Counted from the first letter of the stretch, positions 1-11,630 are shown. The stretch: DNA of 64,000 nucleotides from Berberis thunbergii (GCA_003290165.1 QNQO01008283.1:174364-238363); one strand, 5' to 3'. Numbers and translations: made by a program. The notes: a model not told the origin generated them from the letters alone.

Positions 1-103
1 GAATCACGTATATTTGTACCTTATTGTATTGTTGCTATTTTGATTGCCCCGTCATTTCCCAAATGCTTATGAATAGATCGCATTTGACGTTTAAGGAGGA
101 GTT

Positions 104-238
104 CATGGAGCTTGTCTATGTATCTTAATCGAATTAGAGGTCTAAATCTTGCGAAGTATAAGCATGTTAGTACATGGTGCTTGTCTATGTATCTTAATCT
201 AATTAGAAGCCTAAATTTATTGAAATGTAAGCATGTTT
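104..238. repeat. Imperfect tandem duplication, two copies of about 66-69 bp
   Basis: Two copies, about 104-169 and 173-238, share the blocks CTTGTCTATGTATCTTAATC and AAGCATGTT with scattered substitutions. They lie just past the last visible exon of the DUF789 gene, so they are probably intronic. No coding sense is seen. Confidence 0.75.
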
Positions 239-259
239 TCAAGAGATCGGAACACAAAC

Positions 260-1667
260 CAAGCAACTGAAAGCCAACTAGCGGGTGAGAGATCTGTGCT
301 CTTCAAAGTCATTAATCCATTAAACCCTTCTGCCAAGTCTTTGACCTGAAAATAATTAGTAGATAAAGATTAATGGAAAACGTGGCACTAACAATGTGAA
401 CAGTAAACCATTAACAAAGTCAAAAAAATTCCAATAAACAAATGATGCAAGTAAGATTTTGTAAATGAAAAAGATTAAAGAATATATGGAGATAAGGATC
501 ATAATAATATATACCTTATCCATGAGAGGGACTCTTCCATAAGGAGATGTTTTCTCAATATACTGAAAACAAAGGTAACCCAGCCTCTCATTTTGATTGT
601 ACAGCCTTTCTTGCACTTCAAACCCAGAGTCATTTGATGATCCACCTTCCCATCTCCATGATTTATCACTCTCATTCTCATCGCTACACGAATCACTAGA
701 AGAATCCTGAGGTTCGCTGTAACCGCCACTACTACCATCCCTGAAATCCCATTAAATTTCTTCAATTGCTTACAACAACAATTACCATCCAAGTTTTCAG
801 AGAAGACATCAATGCATACAAAACAAAAGCAAAGACATAATGACTGGATACTGATACTGTCATGTTGATTCATTTCATTCAATTCATATAAACTTGATAC
901 CAAAATTGGCCTGAAAATATAATTCATTAATCATCAAAATCAGTATGTGATGAGCCTGGCTAGCACCCATTGAGAAAAAGGATCAATCAAGCCTGAAGAC
1001 TGATCCAAATGAACATTGAAAATCTGCAACATTTCGAATGTCGGTAAGGCACGTCTGAAAGGAAATTTCTTTGAGATTCCTCAAACCCCCATTGTTCTAA
1101 AGTTTATATCAAAAACAGAAACAATAAATCGAACGAACAAAAATTGACAAAAACAACTACCAACTTATGATGACTATAACAATGAAATGAAAATTTGTAC
1201 AAAAGTTCTACTTTGTGTCGTCAACACTTCAACAACCACAGCAAATGTTCTAATGTACTATTTTTAGAGAAAACTGAGAAATTTTACCTGAAATTGTTCA
1301 AAGATGCAAAGCTTGTATAGATCTGAATTGCTGAAAGATAAGGAACATAATACTGAACAACACTTTCCTCCTTGCTTAAAGCAATTGGAACCCCAGCCCC
1401 ATAAGCGCTCCATTCATCATAACAACTCCACAGATCTCCCAATGTGAAGTATTCAATCTTTTCTGTTCCCAATGGATGCCAAATCCTATCAAAACTCCTT
1501 ATAGCACTCTGCATAAACAAAATAAATAAATAAAAATAACCAAAAACATAATTGTGAAAAAAGGGGTCACAAACCTTGGGTAAAACTTGTGATGGCACTA
1601 TGGGAGTAGTGGACTCGAGAAAACATTCAAGGTTGGATTGGGGTTGCTGGGCCTTACCAGAACTCAT
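260..1667 (-). CDS. DUF789-family protein, 5' four coding exons (gene continues past the left edge)
   Basis: Four coding exons on the minus strand join in one frame: 1667-1575, 1508-1288, 740-515 and 345-260. All introns have GT-AG borders and phases fit (0, 2, 0). The joined product is about 208 residues and starts MSSGKAQQ. It carries family landmarks of the plant DUF789 proteins: an N-terminal LECFLE segment, a [18 protein letters not shown] block, a [13 protein letters not shown] block, an acidic Ser-rich linker, a [15 protein letters not shown] block and a [10 protein letters not shown] block where the last exon ends mid-codon. The remaining C-terminal exons lie off the left edge; nothing resembling them is seen in 1-259. 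The family has no firmly known biochemical role and none is claimed. The ATG at 1667 is the first in the exon and follows a purine-rich leader. No frame break is seen, so this is probably a working host gene. Confidence 0.9.
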
Positions 1668-2206
1668 GATTGAGAAAGAAAACGAGAGAGATCAAAAGGG
1701 AAAATTTCTCTGTTCCCCAAAGAGAGATTTTTTTGGGGTGATTTTGCCTTGAATTGAGTTTGAAAAGAGGGGGGACTTGGTAAATTAGTGGATAATTCTA
1801 TATATGGAAGTTTAGAAAACTAATTTAGTGAGAAAATCAAAACCTTCTTAAAAAAACACCTTGTATAACCTCACTCCCTACAAAACCCCAAACACCAAAA
1901 TCCTCAAAACCCACAGCAAGTTTGGTCTCTCAAACCCATACACATAAAAGAAGGGATGCTTCTATATCTTTTGCATTGATTGGTGAATGGGTTTTGAAAA
2001 TGGGGAAGAATCAAGTAGACCCACATGCCTGAAATTCACAAAATTTCATCTCGAAAAGGAAATTTTAAAGGTGGAATTGATTTCCAGCATCAAATAAAAG
2101 ATGGGGTTCTTAGAAAAAGGTACAAAAACCAACAGTGGATTGATTAAATAAAATCAAATAAAATATTCTCTTTGAAAACAGAGGATTTACAGAAGAAACA
2201 GAGGAG
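1668..2206 (-). promoter_or_regulatory. Upstream region of the DUF789 gene
   Basis: This stretch holds no ORF of note. It should contain the 5' leader and core promoter of the minus-strand DUF789 gene. A TATATA-type box on the minus strand at about 1798-1806 is a possible TATA element, but AT-rich sequence makes such matches common. Function is inferred from position only. Confidence 0.35.
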
Positions 2207-2234
2207 ATGAGAGAGAGAGAGTGTGTGTGTGTGT
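2207..2234. repeat. Compound (GA)n(GT)n microsatellite
   Basis: A GA run passes directly into a GT run. It is a simple repeat upstream of the DUF789 gene. Confidence 0.9.
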
Positions 2235-2486
2235 ACAAGGGGTCTGTGTAACGCTTGTCTTCGTCACAGAAGAACACAATGAAAGGGAAAGGAAGGGACA
2301 GAAGAGGGAAATTGGAGCGATTTGCCGCGTTTTTGGCTCAGTGTTATTGTTGTGATTTGTATTTGTACAAAACAATATGTATTATTGGGTGAGTTGGCTC
2401 AGTTGTATCTGATTTGTACTTATTGGTGAGGTTTTTTGTTGTGTAATTAACGAGTGAGGGAAGATTAAAATATTGGTGTATGAATG

Positions 2487-2510
2487 TATATATATATATA
2501 TATATATATA
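2487..2510. repeat. (TA)n microsatellite
   Basis: About twelve TA units directly left of fold-back element FB-1. Confidence 0.9.
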
Positions 2511-2518
2511 CGAAAATT

Positions 2519-2654
2519 CTAGGGGTAGAGGGAGGGAGCGAGGGATGGTTGGAAGCCACTCATTTGCCCTGAGATGAGCGTCATCGCGTATTTCAAATTT
2601 GATGCGCTTATCTCGAGACAAATGGGTGGTAACCACTCATCCCTTGCTCTCTAG
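2519..2654. mobile_element. Fold-back element FB-1 (MITE-like, GC-rich hairpin)
   Basis: A near-complete palindrome bounded by CTAG at both ends. The left arm carries GAGCGAGGGATG and CCACTCATTTG. The right arm carries CAAATG, GTGG, CATCCCT and GCTC in mirror order. The centre pairs around ATTTCAAATTTGATGCGC. No ORF. It sits between two TA microsatellites, so insertion at a TA-rich target is likely. It resembles FB-2, FB-3 and FB-4 in arm motif (GAGCGAGG), but its outer ends differ. Confidence 0.6.
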
Positions 2655-2659
2655 CAAAG

Positions 2660-2661
<2 letters not shown>

Positions 2662-2713
<52 letters not shown>
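2662..2713. repeat. (AT)n microsatellite
   Basis: About 26 AT units between FB-1 and FB-2. Confidence 0.95.
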
Positions 2714-2716
<3 letters not shown>

Positions 2717-2724
2717 GGAGGAGT

Positions 2725-2835
2725 CTACACAGTGAGGAAATGAGCGAGGGGAGTGAGGTGGTGGGGGTAGAAGCCGTTCACTCCACTCAAAATGCATGCA
2801 TTGACGTTTCCTCGCTCATTTCCTCGACACTTAGA
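2725..2835. mobile_element. Fold-back element FB-2
   Basis: The left arm begins CTACACAGTGAGGAAATGAG followed by CGAGGGG. The right arm is CCTCGCTCATTTCCTCGACA followed by CTTAGA, so AGGAAATGAGCGAGG pairs with its complement on the right. The right end (TTCCTCGACAYTTAGA) is shared with FB-3 and FB-4. No coding capacity. Confidence 0.65.
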
Positions 2836-3540
2836 ATTTCTGATATATGGAGAGTTGAAACTGTTTGTGTTTGGTTCATTTAACTTGGGTGTTACTAACA
2901 CAGAGTTATTGCAAAGAGAGGTTTGAATTGTTGTCAATCATGAATGAGGTTTGGATAAGTTTCATTGAGTTTTGATTGATACGGTGGTGGCTCTGGTGGG
3001 TGTTTCTAACTAGTCCAGCAAGTACATTACTTGCTTGTTCATTTGAGAGTGAATTTCTTCAAACGAGTTTTGGATATTCATGTGTTGGTAATTGTCGATG
3101 ACACCATAAACGGATCAAATTGAATGATCCATGCGCAATGGCATGCTTCATTGTTGTTAGAAATGCGAAAATGCTTTAGTGTTCCATTAGAATATTGTGC
3201 ATCATGCATCATATTTCTTTCATCATTGAGCTTTCATTCCTAATGTTTTGTTGTTTTTGGTTGCTATGGATGCGTGGAAGCCATTTAATTTATGTGAAAT
3301 GAGTTCAAGATTTGTACTTGAGTTGATCTCGCAGTAACCCTCATGTGAATGTCATGTCCAAAGGAAACGGAAAAATGAGATGCTCGAGTCATTTTGATTA
3401 TGTCAATCAATTCTGTACAAAATTTGTATATGCAATAGATAGAGAAAAACTTGACTATTGCAAAAAAAAAAAAATTGGCTCGAAAGCTTATTTGCAGACC
3501 CATGTGCATAATGCGCACTACACTTTCAAAAGTTTTATGG
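2836..3540. other. Intergenic stretch without recognised features
   Basis: Only short, unconserved ORFs are present. There is an A run near 3462-3473. I see no gene, RNA or repeat here. Confidence 0.6.
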
Positions 3541-3545
3541 CTTTT

Positions 3546-3770
3546 TGATGAAATGTTAGACACAAAGGAAATGATTTGTGTGTATTGTGTTATCATTTTT
3601 CATTCACAATCTCCTGTTTATATACAAACTAATCCAGAGAATATTGTGAGAATATTCACAATATAATCTGCTAATTTCCTTAAAATTATTATACAATATT
3701 GACTCTATAAGCAACTTTCCTAATACAAATATTCCCAATCAATCAGGATATTCGCAATATATTCTCAATA
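3546..3770 (-). repeat. Copia-1 3' LTR
   Basis: On the plus strand it starts TGATGAAATGTTAGACAC and ends ATTCTCAATA. It is preceded by the target duplication CTTTT and followed by the polypurine tract complement. About 96 percent identical by eye to 8826-9061. Confidence 0.95.
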
Positions 3771-3779
3771 CCCCCCCTC
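3771..3779 (-). other. Copia-1 polypurine tract
   Basis: Minus-strand GAGGGGGGG directly abuts the 3' LTR. This is the expected place and composition for the plus-strand DNA priming site. Confidence 0.85.
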
Positions 3780-6700
3780 AAGTTAGTGCATGGAGATCTC
3801 GTATGCCCAACTTGCGAAGTAGATACTCATATTGTCGTTTGCCCAATGTTTTTGTGAAAATGTCAGCGAGTTGCTCATTGGATGGGACAAATGTGGGATT
3901 GATATGTCCAGCAACAATGTCATCACGGACAAAGTGACAGTCGACCTCAATATGTTTTGTCCGTTCATGAAAAACGGGATTTTGAGATATATGGAGAGCC
4001 GCCTGACTATCACAATGAAGAGACATAGGACGTGTGTGAGGCATCCCGAGGCTAGTTAAAATAGTTTTAAGTCATTTCAACTCACATGTAGTCATAGCCA
4101 TAGACCTATATTCCGCCTCTGCTGAGGAGCGGGATACAGTATGTTGCTTCTTTGTCTTCCAAGATATCGGCGAGTTCCCAAGGAACACCAACCAACCAGT
4201 GAGGGACCGCCGAGTCAAAGGGCATCCGGCCCAATCAGCGTCACACCATCCATGTAACTGCATGTCACACTTACTACTCAAATGTATACATTGACCTGGA
4301 TTACCTTTTAAGTACCAAACCACGCGCAAAGCGGCTTCCCATTGGTCCGCCCGAGAATGTTGCATAAATTGAGATAAAACATGAACACTATAAGATAATT
4401 CGGGTCGAGTGAAACACAAATAAATTAGCCGTCCCACCAAGCGACGGTAAGGCTCCGGGTCAGCGAGCTCTGGACTCTTGGACAAGGCGAGTCGATGATT
4501 TTGTTCCAATGGCACTGCCGCGGGCCTTGCCCCTAGCAATCCGGCCTCAGAGATGATATCTAGCGCGTATTTGCGTTGACAAAGAACAAACCCATCCGGT
4601 CCGCGTGCCACTTCAACCCCCAAGAAATACTTTAAAGGACCCAGATCTTTCATATGGAAACAAACACTGAGGTAACCCTTGAATTTCTGTATATCCCCCG
4701 GATTACGCCCAGAGATGATAAGGTCGTCGACATAGACAAGAACACTGAGCTGAACCGCACCTCTTTGTAGAGTAAACAAAGAATAATCTGAATAAGATTG
4801 TCGAAAACCATAATTCTTCAAAGCAGTCGACAATTTAGCAAACCAGCATCGGGGTGCCTGCTTCAGCCCATATAATGATTTCTTAAGCTTGCACACCTTT
4901 CCAGAAGTCCCCACCTAAAAACCAGGTGGTAATTTCATGTATACCTCCTCCGTAAGGTCACCATGTAGAAAGGCATTATGAACATCCATCTGATGGACTT
5001 CCCAATTCTTGGCAGCCGCAACAGCAAGAAAGACCCGTACTGTAACCATCTTAGCTACTGGAGCAAAAGTCTCTGTATGATCAACTCCTTCAATTTGATG
5101 ATTGCCAAGAATAACCAGCCGAGCCTTCAATCGTTCAATGGTCCCATCAGAGTTATATTTGATCTTGTATACCCACTTGCATCCTAGAGCTTTCTTTCCT
5201 GGTGGCAAGTCGGCTACAACCCAGGTTTCATTAATCTCAAGAGCCTCAATTTCTCGTCGCATGGCATCCCTCCAGCGGCTGTCTTTCGCGGCCTCAAAAT
5301 AACACACAGGTTCCCGATTTGCTGTCAAGGCTGCCAGAAAATGTCTATGTCGCATAGAAAAATTATCACAATTCACATAATGTGCTATAGGATAGGGTGT
5401 ACCTGAGGAATGTCGTGGTACGAGTGAAACTGGTACGAATAGACTCATTTTTCGAATGGTATGAGTAACGTAATCACGGAGTCGTACCGAGGCTTGCTTT
5501 CTGCGTTGACCCCTGCCCAACACATCTTCCTGACTTGCGTCCGGGTTGTCCTCCTGGTTCGCACAATTCGGCTTCCCAGCAGCCTCATCCGGCTGTACAA
5601 TCACCTTGGCACCAGCATTTGCCCCATCCTCGGCACACACCGACTGCCCAACAGCCCTATTTGGCTGAACAAACTCCTCAGCACATGTCGGCTGCCCAGC
5701 ATCCCCATCTGGTTGTACAAACTCCTCAGCACCCTCCCTCAAAACAACTGTAGATGTCTCCTCAAGGTCCTCATGAACCGCCTCAATATTAGGCAGACCA
5801 TCGTGGTCTAAATTAAAATGATCTGCAAAGGGAAAAACTCCTTCCGAGAATACAACATGACGAGAAACAAAGAAGTCTCGTTTCTCCAAGTCATACAAAC
5901 GCCATCCCTTTTTTCCATAAGGGTACCCAACAAAGACGCACATTCGACTTCTACTGGCAAACTTATCCCCCGTCTGTACATGCGCATAACACAAGGACCC
6001 AAAAATGCGCAAATGATCATAAGTGGGTGTGCTACCATATAGAACACTATAGGGTGTTTTCCCATTCAAGATCAAGGAGGGAGTCCTATTTATCAAGTAT
6101 CCAGCCGTCAACACACATTCTCCCCAAAACTCAATAGGAAGAGAGCCCTGAAAACGCAGCGCCCGAGCTACATTCAAAATATGTTGGTGTTTTCATTCAA
6201 CCCGCCCACTTTGTTGAGGTGTTCCCACACAAGATGTTTGAAAAACAATCCCGTGATCAAGAAAATATTGTCGCTGACAAGTGAATTCAATGTCGTTATC
6301 ACTCCGCAAGATTTTGACCTCTTTATCAAATTGTCTCGTAACCATTGAAAAAAACATTTGAAGAGTATGAGAGACCTCTTTCTTATCAACAAGTAAGTAA
6401 ATCCATACAGCACGAGAAAAATCATCAACAATGGTCAAAAAATAAGAAGCACCACAAGAAGAAGTTGTTCTATAAGGTCCCCATAGATCAGTGTGAATAA
6501 GTTCAAAAATGGTCGTAGCTTTATGTTCACTAACAGGAAACTTATTTCTACTTTGCTTTGCCCTCTGACAGACATCACAATTTTTATTCAAGCGATTTTC
6601 GTTTCACTAAAACTTACTTCGGGAACTTTGTTACTTGTAGAGATGGATGACCCAGTCGCTGGTGCCATAGATCAAGAGACACCACATTATTGGCCTTTAT

Positions 6701-8157
6701 TGCGTGAACCTGTGGCAGCCCCCAAAAGAAATAGAGTCCATCCCGTCGTTCACCCGCACCAATCAGCATCCTCGAAGTGCGGTCCTGTATAACACACAGA
6801 TCATTAGTGAATTGGACAAAACAGTTATAGTGATCAGTTAATTGCGACACAGAAATTAAATTGCAAGTTAGCCCTGGCACATAAAGAACATTTTTCAAAC
6901 AAAAATTTCTTTCAAGAGTGATCGTCCCCTCTTTAGTAGCGATACCGCTACTCCCATCTAGCAATCCCACGGGACATTGAGCAATCGCATTTAAGTCACG
7001 GAGATCCCCGATCATGCCAGTCATGTGATTCGAGGCTCCTGTGTCAATAATCCAAGACTTATCAGTCATTTTATCGGTCGTTGCGGATTTTGACCCGCCC
7101 AGCATTTGGAGAAGTGTCTGCCACTGATCGGTATTCAGCCCAGGCAGTGGAGATGTATCTGTCTCAATCACTCCTGCCCCAGCAGAACCTGTTTGAGCAA
7201 CGTTGGCACGATGCATACCCTTGGTTCCTCGACCACGGCCTCGAAGACTTGACTGCCCTCTACCGCTACCAGCACCAGCACTTTTTCCATCGCTTCAGGG
7301 TCGGTCACCCCACCATTCCGGATATCCGTGCAAGGCAAAACAATTGTTAGATTCATGCCCCGTCCTTTTATAGTGGGAACACACCGTACTAGATTTATCC
7401 TTTTCGTCAAGACGGGTTCGTGTGGCAAGTGCCATAATTTCCCCGCGTTCTTCCTTGCCCCGAGCGATTTTCTTTACTCGCTCCTCTTGAATGAGAATTG
7501 AGTATACCTTGTTCATGTTTGGCAACGGATCTTGAGCCAATATATTGGATCTCACTGTTTCGTACAAATTGTCATCCAAACCCATAAGAAACAAATGTAC
7601 TTTTTCTTCCTCCCGTTTTTTCTCCAGAATCGAAGCGAGATTGCATGTACATTTCCCGCACTTGCACGTCGGTAATTGTTTGAAATTACCTAGTTCATCC
7701 TACAGTTGTTTGAGTCGCCCATAGTAATCCATTATGGTCAACCCCTTCCGTTTGCAATCTGCAAGATCTGATTTCAGTTGTTGAATCTGTGGTCCGTTAG
7801 TAATGGAGAATCGATCCTTGATATCATTCCAGAGATCCTGCGCTATTTCCACATGAGAGATAGTGGAGCGTAGGGTAGGTTCGATGGTATTTCGGATCCA
7901 GGACACCAAAAGCGAGTTGATAGTCCACCAGTCTTGAGGTCTCGTGACTGCTCGCCAGGTTGTGTGATAGTTCCGTCAATGAACCCGAATTTCTTCCGAG
8001 CCCTCAAGGTCGTTCGAAACGAACGAGCCCATTCATCATAATTGTCCCCTTTCAATTGAACCTGAGTAATTGAAAGTCCGGGATTATCAAGGGAAGTGAT
8101 GTCATAAGGTGAAATCGTCTTCCGAGTTTCACCAGTAGAGACTTCACCGCCAGCCAT
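3778..8157 (-). pseudogene. Copia-1 gag-pol polyprotein, degenerate
   Basis: Reading right to left: Gag starts at ATG 8157 (MAGGEVSTGE) and shifts frame near 7940. A CCHC zinc knuckle near 7350-7390 has Tyr in place of the second Cys. Protease carries DTGAS (about 7045) and the GAG-pre-integrase motif LWHQRLGHPS. The integrase zinc-finger region is broken by frameshifts near 6590-6620. The integrase core shows HTDLWGPY, DDFSR and RSDNDIEF, where RSDNGTEF is usual. Reverse transcriptase has LVYVDDLIISG (about 4720). RNase H has CDADWAG, SSAEAEYRS and CDSQAA. In-frame stops are at 7700-7702, 7295-7297, 6193-6195, 4915-4917 and 4072-4074. Each can be explained by one C-to-T or G-to-A change in a CGA, CAG or TGG codon. 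Confidence 0.95.
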
Positions 8158-8812
8158 AATCGGTGTTCAAAAAGAGATTTCAAAATGCCGCAGAGAAACA
8201 GAGATTTTTTTTTGTTTAATATATTCCTTTTTTCCCGTTTATTTTATTTTATTTTATTTTCTTTTTCTTTTACTTATTTATTACACAAATAGAGAAACAA
8301 AAAAATAAAAAAATAAAAAAACCAGAGAAAACATAAACAGAGACAGAGAAATGAGAGGGAGATCTCGCTGATTTCTTCTCTTCTGCTACTTCTTCGACAA
8401 AGGAAGGAGTCTGTGGATCTCGCTGATCTCTTCCTCTCTGTGCGATGGCGACGGTTCCTGGAGCTTTGATTTGGGAGATCGTGAAGCAAAGACAGAGACA
8501 GAAAGGTTCAGTTCAGTTCGGCAATGGAAGTCGAAAGGTTCAGTTCAGTTCAGCAAGGTTCACCGTTCAGGTTCGATTAGGATCGATCAGGTTCCTGGAG
8601 CTTTGATCGATTAGAGGTTCGATCAGGTTCGATAGTTCATTCTTCGATCAGAGGTTTCGATAGTTTAGAGGTTCGATCAGATCTGAATCGCACAGGTTCG
8701 TCGATCAGGCCAGAGGTTCTTCTTCTTCGTTCCTTCTTATTCAAAGAAACCCTTTTCATTCAAAGAGGTTTCGATCAGGTACCTGTTCTCCCTTTATGAT
8801 ACTCGTATGATA
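8158..8812 (-). other. Copia-1 untranslated leader
   Basis: Lies between the PBS and gag. It is low in complexity, with many GATCAGGTTCGAT-like repeats at 8490-8770 and T-rich tracts at 8205-8280. No ORF is expected or supported. Confidence 0.7.
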
Positions 8813-8825
8813 GGCTCTGATACCA
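8813..8825 (-). other. Copia-1 primer-binding site (initiator tRNA-Met)
   Basis: Minus-strand TGGTATCAGAGCC is the classic complement of the plant initiator tRNA-Met 3' end. It touches the 5' LTR at 8826 with no spacer. Confidence 0.95.
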
Positions 8826-9061
8826 TGATGAAATGTTAGACACAAAGGAAATGATTTGTGTGTATTGTGTTGTCCTTTCTCATTCACAATCTTCTGTTTA
8901 TATACAAACTAATCCAGAGAATATTGTGAGAATATTCACAATATAATCTGCTAATTTCCTTAAAACTATTATACAATATTGACTCTATAAGCAACCTTCC
9001 TAATACAAATATTCCTAATCAATCAGGATATTCGCAATAAATTCTCAATGTATTCTCAATA
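8826..9061 (-). repeat. Copia-1 5' LTR
   Basis: Same sequence as 3546-3770 apart from about 8 substitutions and an extra 11-bp unit near 9041-9051 (a local duplication of ATTCTCAAT-type sequence). Followed by target duplication CTTTT at 9062-9066. Confidence 0.95.
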
Positions 9062-9066
9062 CTTTT

Positions 9067-9461
9067 TGGAAAGGAAATTACTGAATTTTCAGTCCAATAC
9101 TATAATCAAAAGAGTTGGCCTCTTATATCCTACAAAAAATCTAAAATTATACTTTTGAGTAAAATCTCAATTTGTCTCATAACAATTGCATTACAACCAA
9201 TTATCCATCCTATTGTATGTAGTGAATAAAGAATCACAACATGGGGATAATTAAATAAGAATACACACCACGTTAGAAACACATGTGAAGTATATAAAAC
9301 ACACATTAACACTTGATAGTTTGTATTTGTACCCGAAACTTATTATGGAGAACAAATAAGAAGATAACAAAAGAGAAGAAGTCAATTAGGTAAGACTTTA
9401 GAATAGGAGACAAGAAACATGTAGTATGGTGGGTCTCTCCCTGTTTCTGATTCGAGTTATC
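9067..9461. other. Intergenic stretch without recognised features
   Basis: AT-rich single-copy-looking sequence with no convincing ORF, RNA or repeat. Confidence 0.55.
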
Positions 9462-9634
9462 CTACATGGTGAGGAAACGAGCGAGGGGATGGAGGTGGCG
9501 GGGTGGGGATCGCGCACCTCCATTGAAATGCGTGACAAAAAAAGATGACATACATCTCGAGGAAGGTGAACAATCCTCATCTCGCCACCTCCCTCCCCTC
9601 GCTCGCATCCTCGCCAACTTCCTCGACATTTAGA
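9462..9634. mobile_element. Fold-back element FB-3
   Basis: The left end CTACATGGTGAGGAAACGAG continues CGAGGGGATGGAGGTGGCGG. The right end carries CCACCTCC, CCCCTCGCTCGC and TTCCTCGACATTTAGA. The arms pair as a long imperfect hairpin with a 40-50 nt centre. Both ends closely match FB-2, which defines a family. No ORF. Confidence 0.65.
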
Positions 9635-10205
9635 ATTTATGTTCAGATTCAGATCTTACATGCTGATCTTGGATCAGTGGTCTCAATCTGCGTGTCCCTT
9701 TTGCAGTCTTGTTTTTGTTTCATGATATATGTATTTTTTTGTGGAATTCCTCAAGTTTCTTGACCATATGTGATCAACATTTTTCTAAAACATCTGCAGG
9801 ATATGCTCATGGTTATTAAATCAATGGTTGTGGGGTCCCTGAGTTCTGTCACAAAAATTTCTTATGACCAACATGTTTTTGAATTCAATCCATGACATAA
9901 TATTTTCCTAGATAATTGAAATTTCGACCATTTTAATACCATCCACTGCTTTTTACTACTAGCAACATTTTGGGTCACATACTTTATTTGAACCTTAAAA
10001 GTTATGAAAATTTGGACTTCATGTCCATGACTAAAGCAAGTAGGGTTTTGAGAGTCGCTCAAGCCTTTTTCAGTGTTTTTCATTAATATATTTTTTTTCT
10101 TTCAACCAAGCGTGCTGCATCTAGGATTATTGTATATTACCGATAATCATCCAATATTGTTCCAAGCATCAAATACAAAATTTGTATACAATAGTTAATA
10201 AAAAT
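9635..10205. other. Intergenic stretch without recognised features
   Basis: Only short shadow-like ORFs are present. T-rich tracts near 10090. I see no gene or repeat with support. Confidence 0.5.
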
Positions 10206-10334
10206 GGGGTACTAGCTCAAGTAATATACTTGTGGTGGATGGTAACACAAATCCAATATTCAAACCCTGCTATAGGCACTTAATGGTTATGAGATCTAAT
10301 AAAAACCTAGCTCGCCTTTCAAAAAAAAAAAAAA
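10206..10334 (+). mobile_element. Short tRNA-derived SINE-like element with poly(A)
   Basis: A tRNA-like head has a box A-like TAGCTCAAGTAAT near 10214 and a box B-like TATTCAAACCC near 10257. The body continues ...CACTTAATGG... and ends in an A14 tail at about 10321-10334. GTTAATAA before it and GTTAACAA after it may be a worn target duplication. Boundaries are approximate. Confidence 0.5.
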
Positions 10335-10379
10335 GGTTAACAATTATGCTTGAACCACAAAGTTTATGAGAATTGCGTA

Positions 10380-10471
10380 GGACATCCAAGATGGGCTCTA
10401 CATTGGAACTTCCTAATCAGATGATTATGTTTTTTTTTAGGACATCCAAGATAGGCTCGAAATTGGAACTT
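10380..10471. repeat. Direct repeat, 60-bp spacing
   Basis: GGACATCCAAGAT followed by GGCTC and ATTGGAACTT occurs at 10380 and again at 10440 with a few substitutions. A T8 run lies between them. Confidence 0.8.
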
Positions 10472-10659
10472 TTCATGGGCCAGGCATTGGGAATATGAAC
10501 AAGGGCGACTTGACCGAGAACTGAAAAATACTCCAGAGACTTTGGATGCCCAATTACACCAAACTCAATTATTGGGAAATTGTTAGGTTTTTGATTTTTT
10601 TTTTCTCTATTTTTTTCTTATGACAGGCGGAATAAAGAAGAAACAAAACTATCATACTA

Positions 10660-10913
10660 TTAAAAAAACATCTCTTGAGCAACGACATGTAGCGCGACAA
10701 AAACGAAATATTCAAAATGAACTTAAAGCAACGAACCATTCATTAGAGTCGCGCTTTTGCAAAAAATGGTTAACTAGATAAAGCGACGAAAGTGTTCATC
10801 GCGTAAATTAAGCTGATGAGACGAAACTTAACCCTGATCATCACAGAAATATTGAGCGACATCGTCGCCTAATACGAGCACTTTCGTCACCATAAAATGT
10901 CATTAATGTTTTC
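10660..10913. repeat. CACTA-3 left subterminal repeat region
   Basis: Dense GCGACGAA, AGCAACGA and TTCGTC motifs in both orientations, for example near 10680-10700, 10730, 10785, 10850 and 10885. The same motif set fills 31680-32050. In En/Spm elements such arrays bind the TNPA-type protein; here that role is inferred. Confidence 0.5.
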
Positions 10914-11606
10914 TGATAATACATCAAACTGTCCTCTGATCAACACCGTACATGTCTCATGATAATCTTGTCAACAGAACAAAGCAGTCTCGATTGCATG
11001 CTCAATCCAGAGAGGCTCAGACAACATTAAGCCCACTATTGACAAATCCCATAACGGTGGACTCGAATCGCAATGTACCACTAAGCCCACGTGTCACGCG
11101 GTCAAGCCTAATACTCGTAAGCTCTGATAAGGCAAGAGTAAGCCCTGATAAGACAAATATCTTGGGGATCGACCCAAGAAGCAGTACATCGGTTTCGACT
11201 AGGAAACAAATACTATAGTATAAGTCGGGCAAAGAAATTTCCTTGCATGGACAACGCTCAGAAAGGGAAACCTCTCCCACAGATCTAGGAGCACAAGTCG
11301 TATAGGGAAACTATCTCATATGAACAGCTCCCAACTAAGAAAAGATCTTCAGCAAGATCTCTTTCCCCCAAGCTACTCCACCAAAGGGCTAGCCGAATAA
11401 GGACTCTCACACTATAAAAGGGAGATAAAGTCACTGAACTTATGGTACGCTATAGAATCTTAGTTTACAATTTTAAGTCTCTCCTCATCCTTATTTGACA
11501 TAAGCATCGGAGTATCATCTGTCACCACATGATGGTTTTTGGCTCAAGTGTATTACTTGTGCAGGTCTAAGTAAGCAGCGAGGAAGGAGGGCAAGAATCG
11601 ACTACA
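10914..11606 (+). repeat. Tat-1 5' LTR
   Basis: Begins TGATAATACATCAAAC and ends AATCGACTACA. A TATAAAA box lies at 11413-11419. It is homologous along its length to 19996-20638 but has about 53 bp more near 11327-11380. The LTRs are clearly more diverged than those of Copia-1, so this insertion looks older. Confidence 0.9.
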
Positions 11607-11610
11607 ATAG

Positions 11611-11630
11611 TTTGGTGCCATCCGTGGGGA
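11611..11630 (+). other. Tat-1 primer-binding site
   Basis: TTTGGTGCCATCCGTGGGGA lies a few bases after the 5' LTR. It has the shape of the TTTGGCGCC-type gypsy primer sites. The exact tRNA was not determined. Confidence 0.7.

Larger units (their letters stand above)
3546..9061 (-). mobile_element. Copia-1: complete but inactive Ty1-copia LTR retrotransposon
   Basis: A 5.5-kb element coded on the minus strand. It has two LTRs (225 and 236 bp), a primer-binding site matching initiator tRNA-Met beside the 5' LTR, a polypurine tract beside the 3' LTR, and the copia order gag, protease, integrase, reverse transcriptase, RNase H. CTTTT at 3541-3545 and 9062-9066 is a 5-bp target-site duplication, which fixes both borders. 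The LTRs differ by about 8 substitutions plus an 11-bp tandem gain in the 5' LTR, by my count. Short LTRs, a short leader and the RNase H motifs suggest the Ale-type copia lineage, but that is a family-level guess. The reading frame has at least five stops and about three frameshifts, so it cannot act on its own. Confidence 0.95.

Noticed and set aside
5461..5811. 116-residue plus-strand ORF
   Set aside because: It is the antisense shadow of the Copia-1 pol linker.
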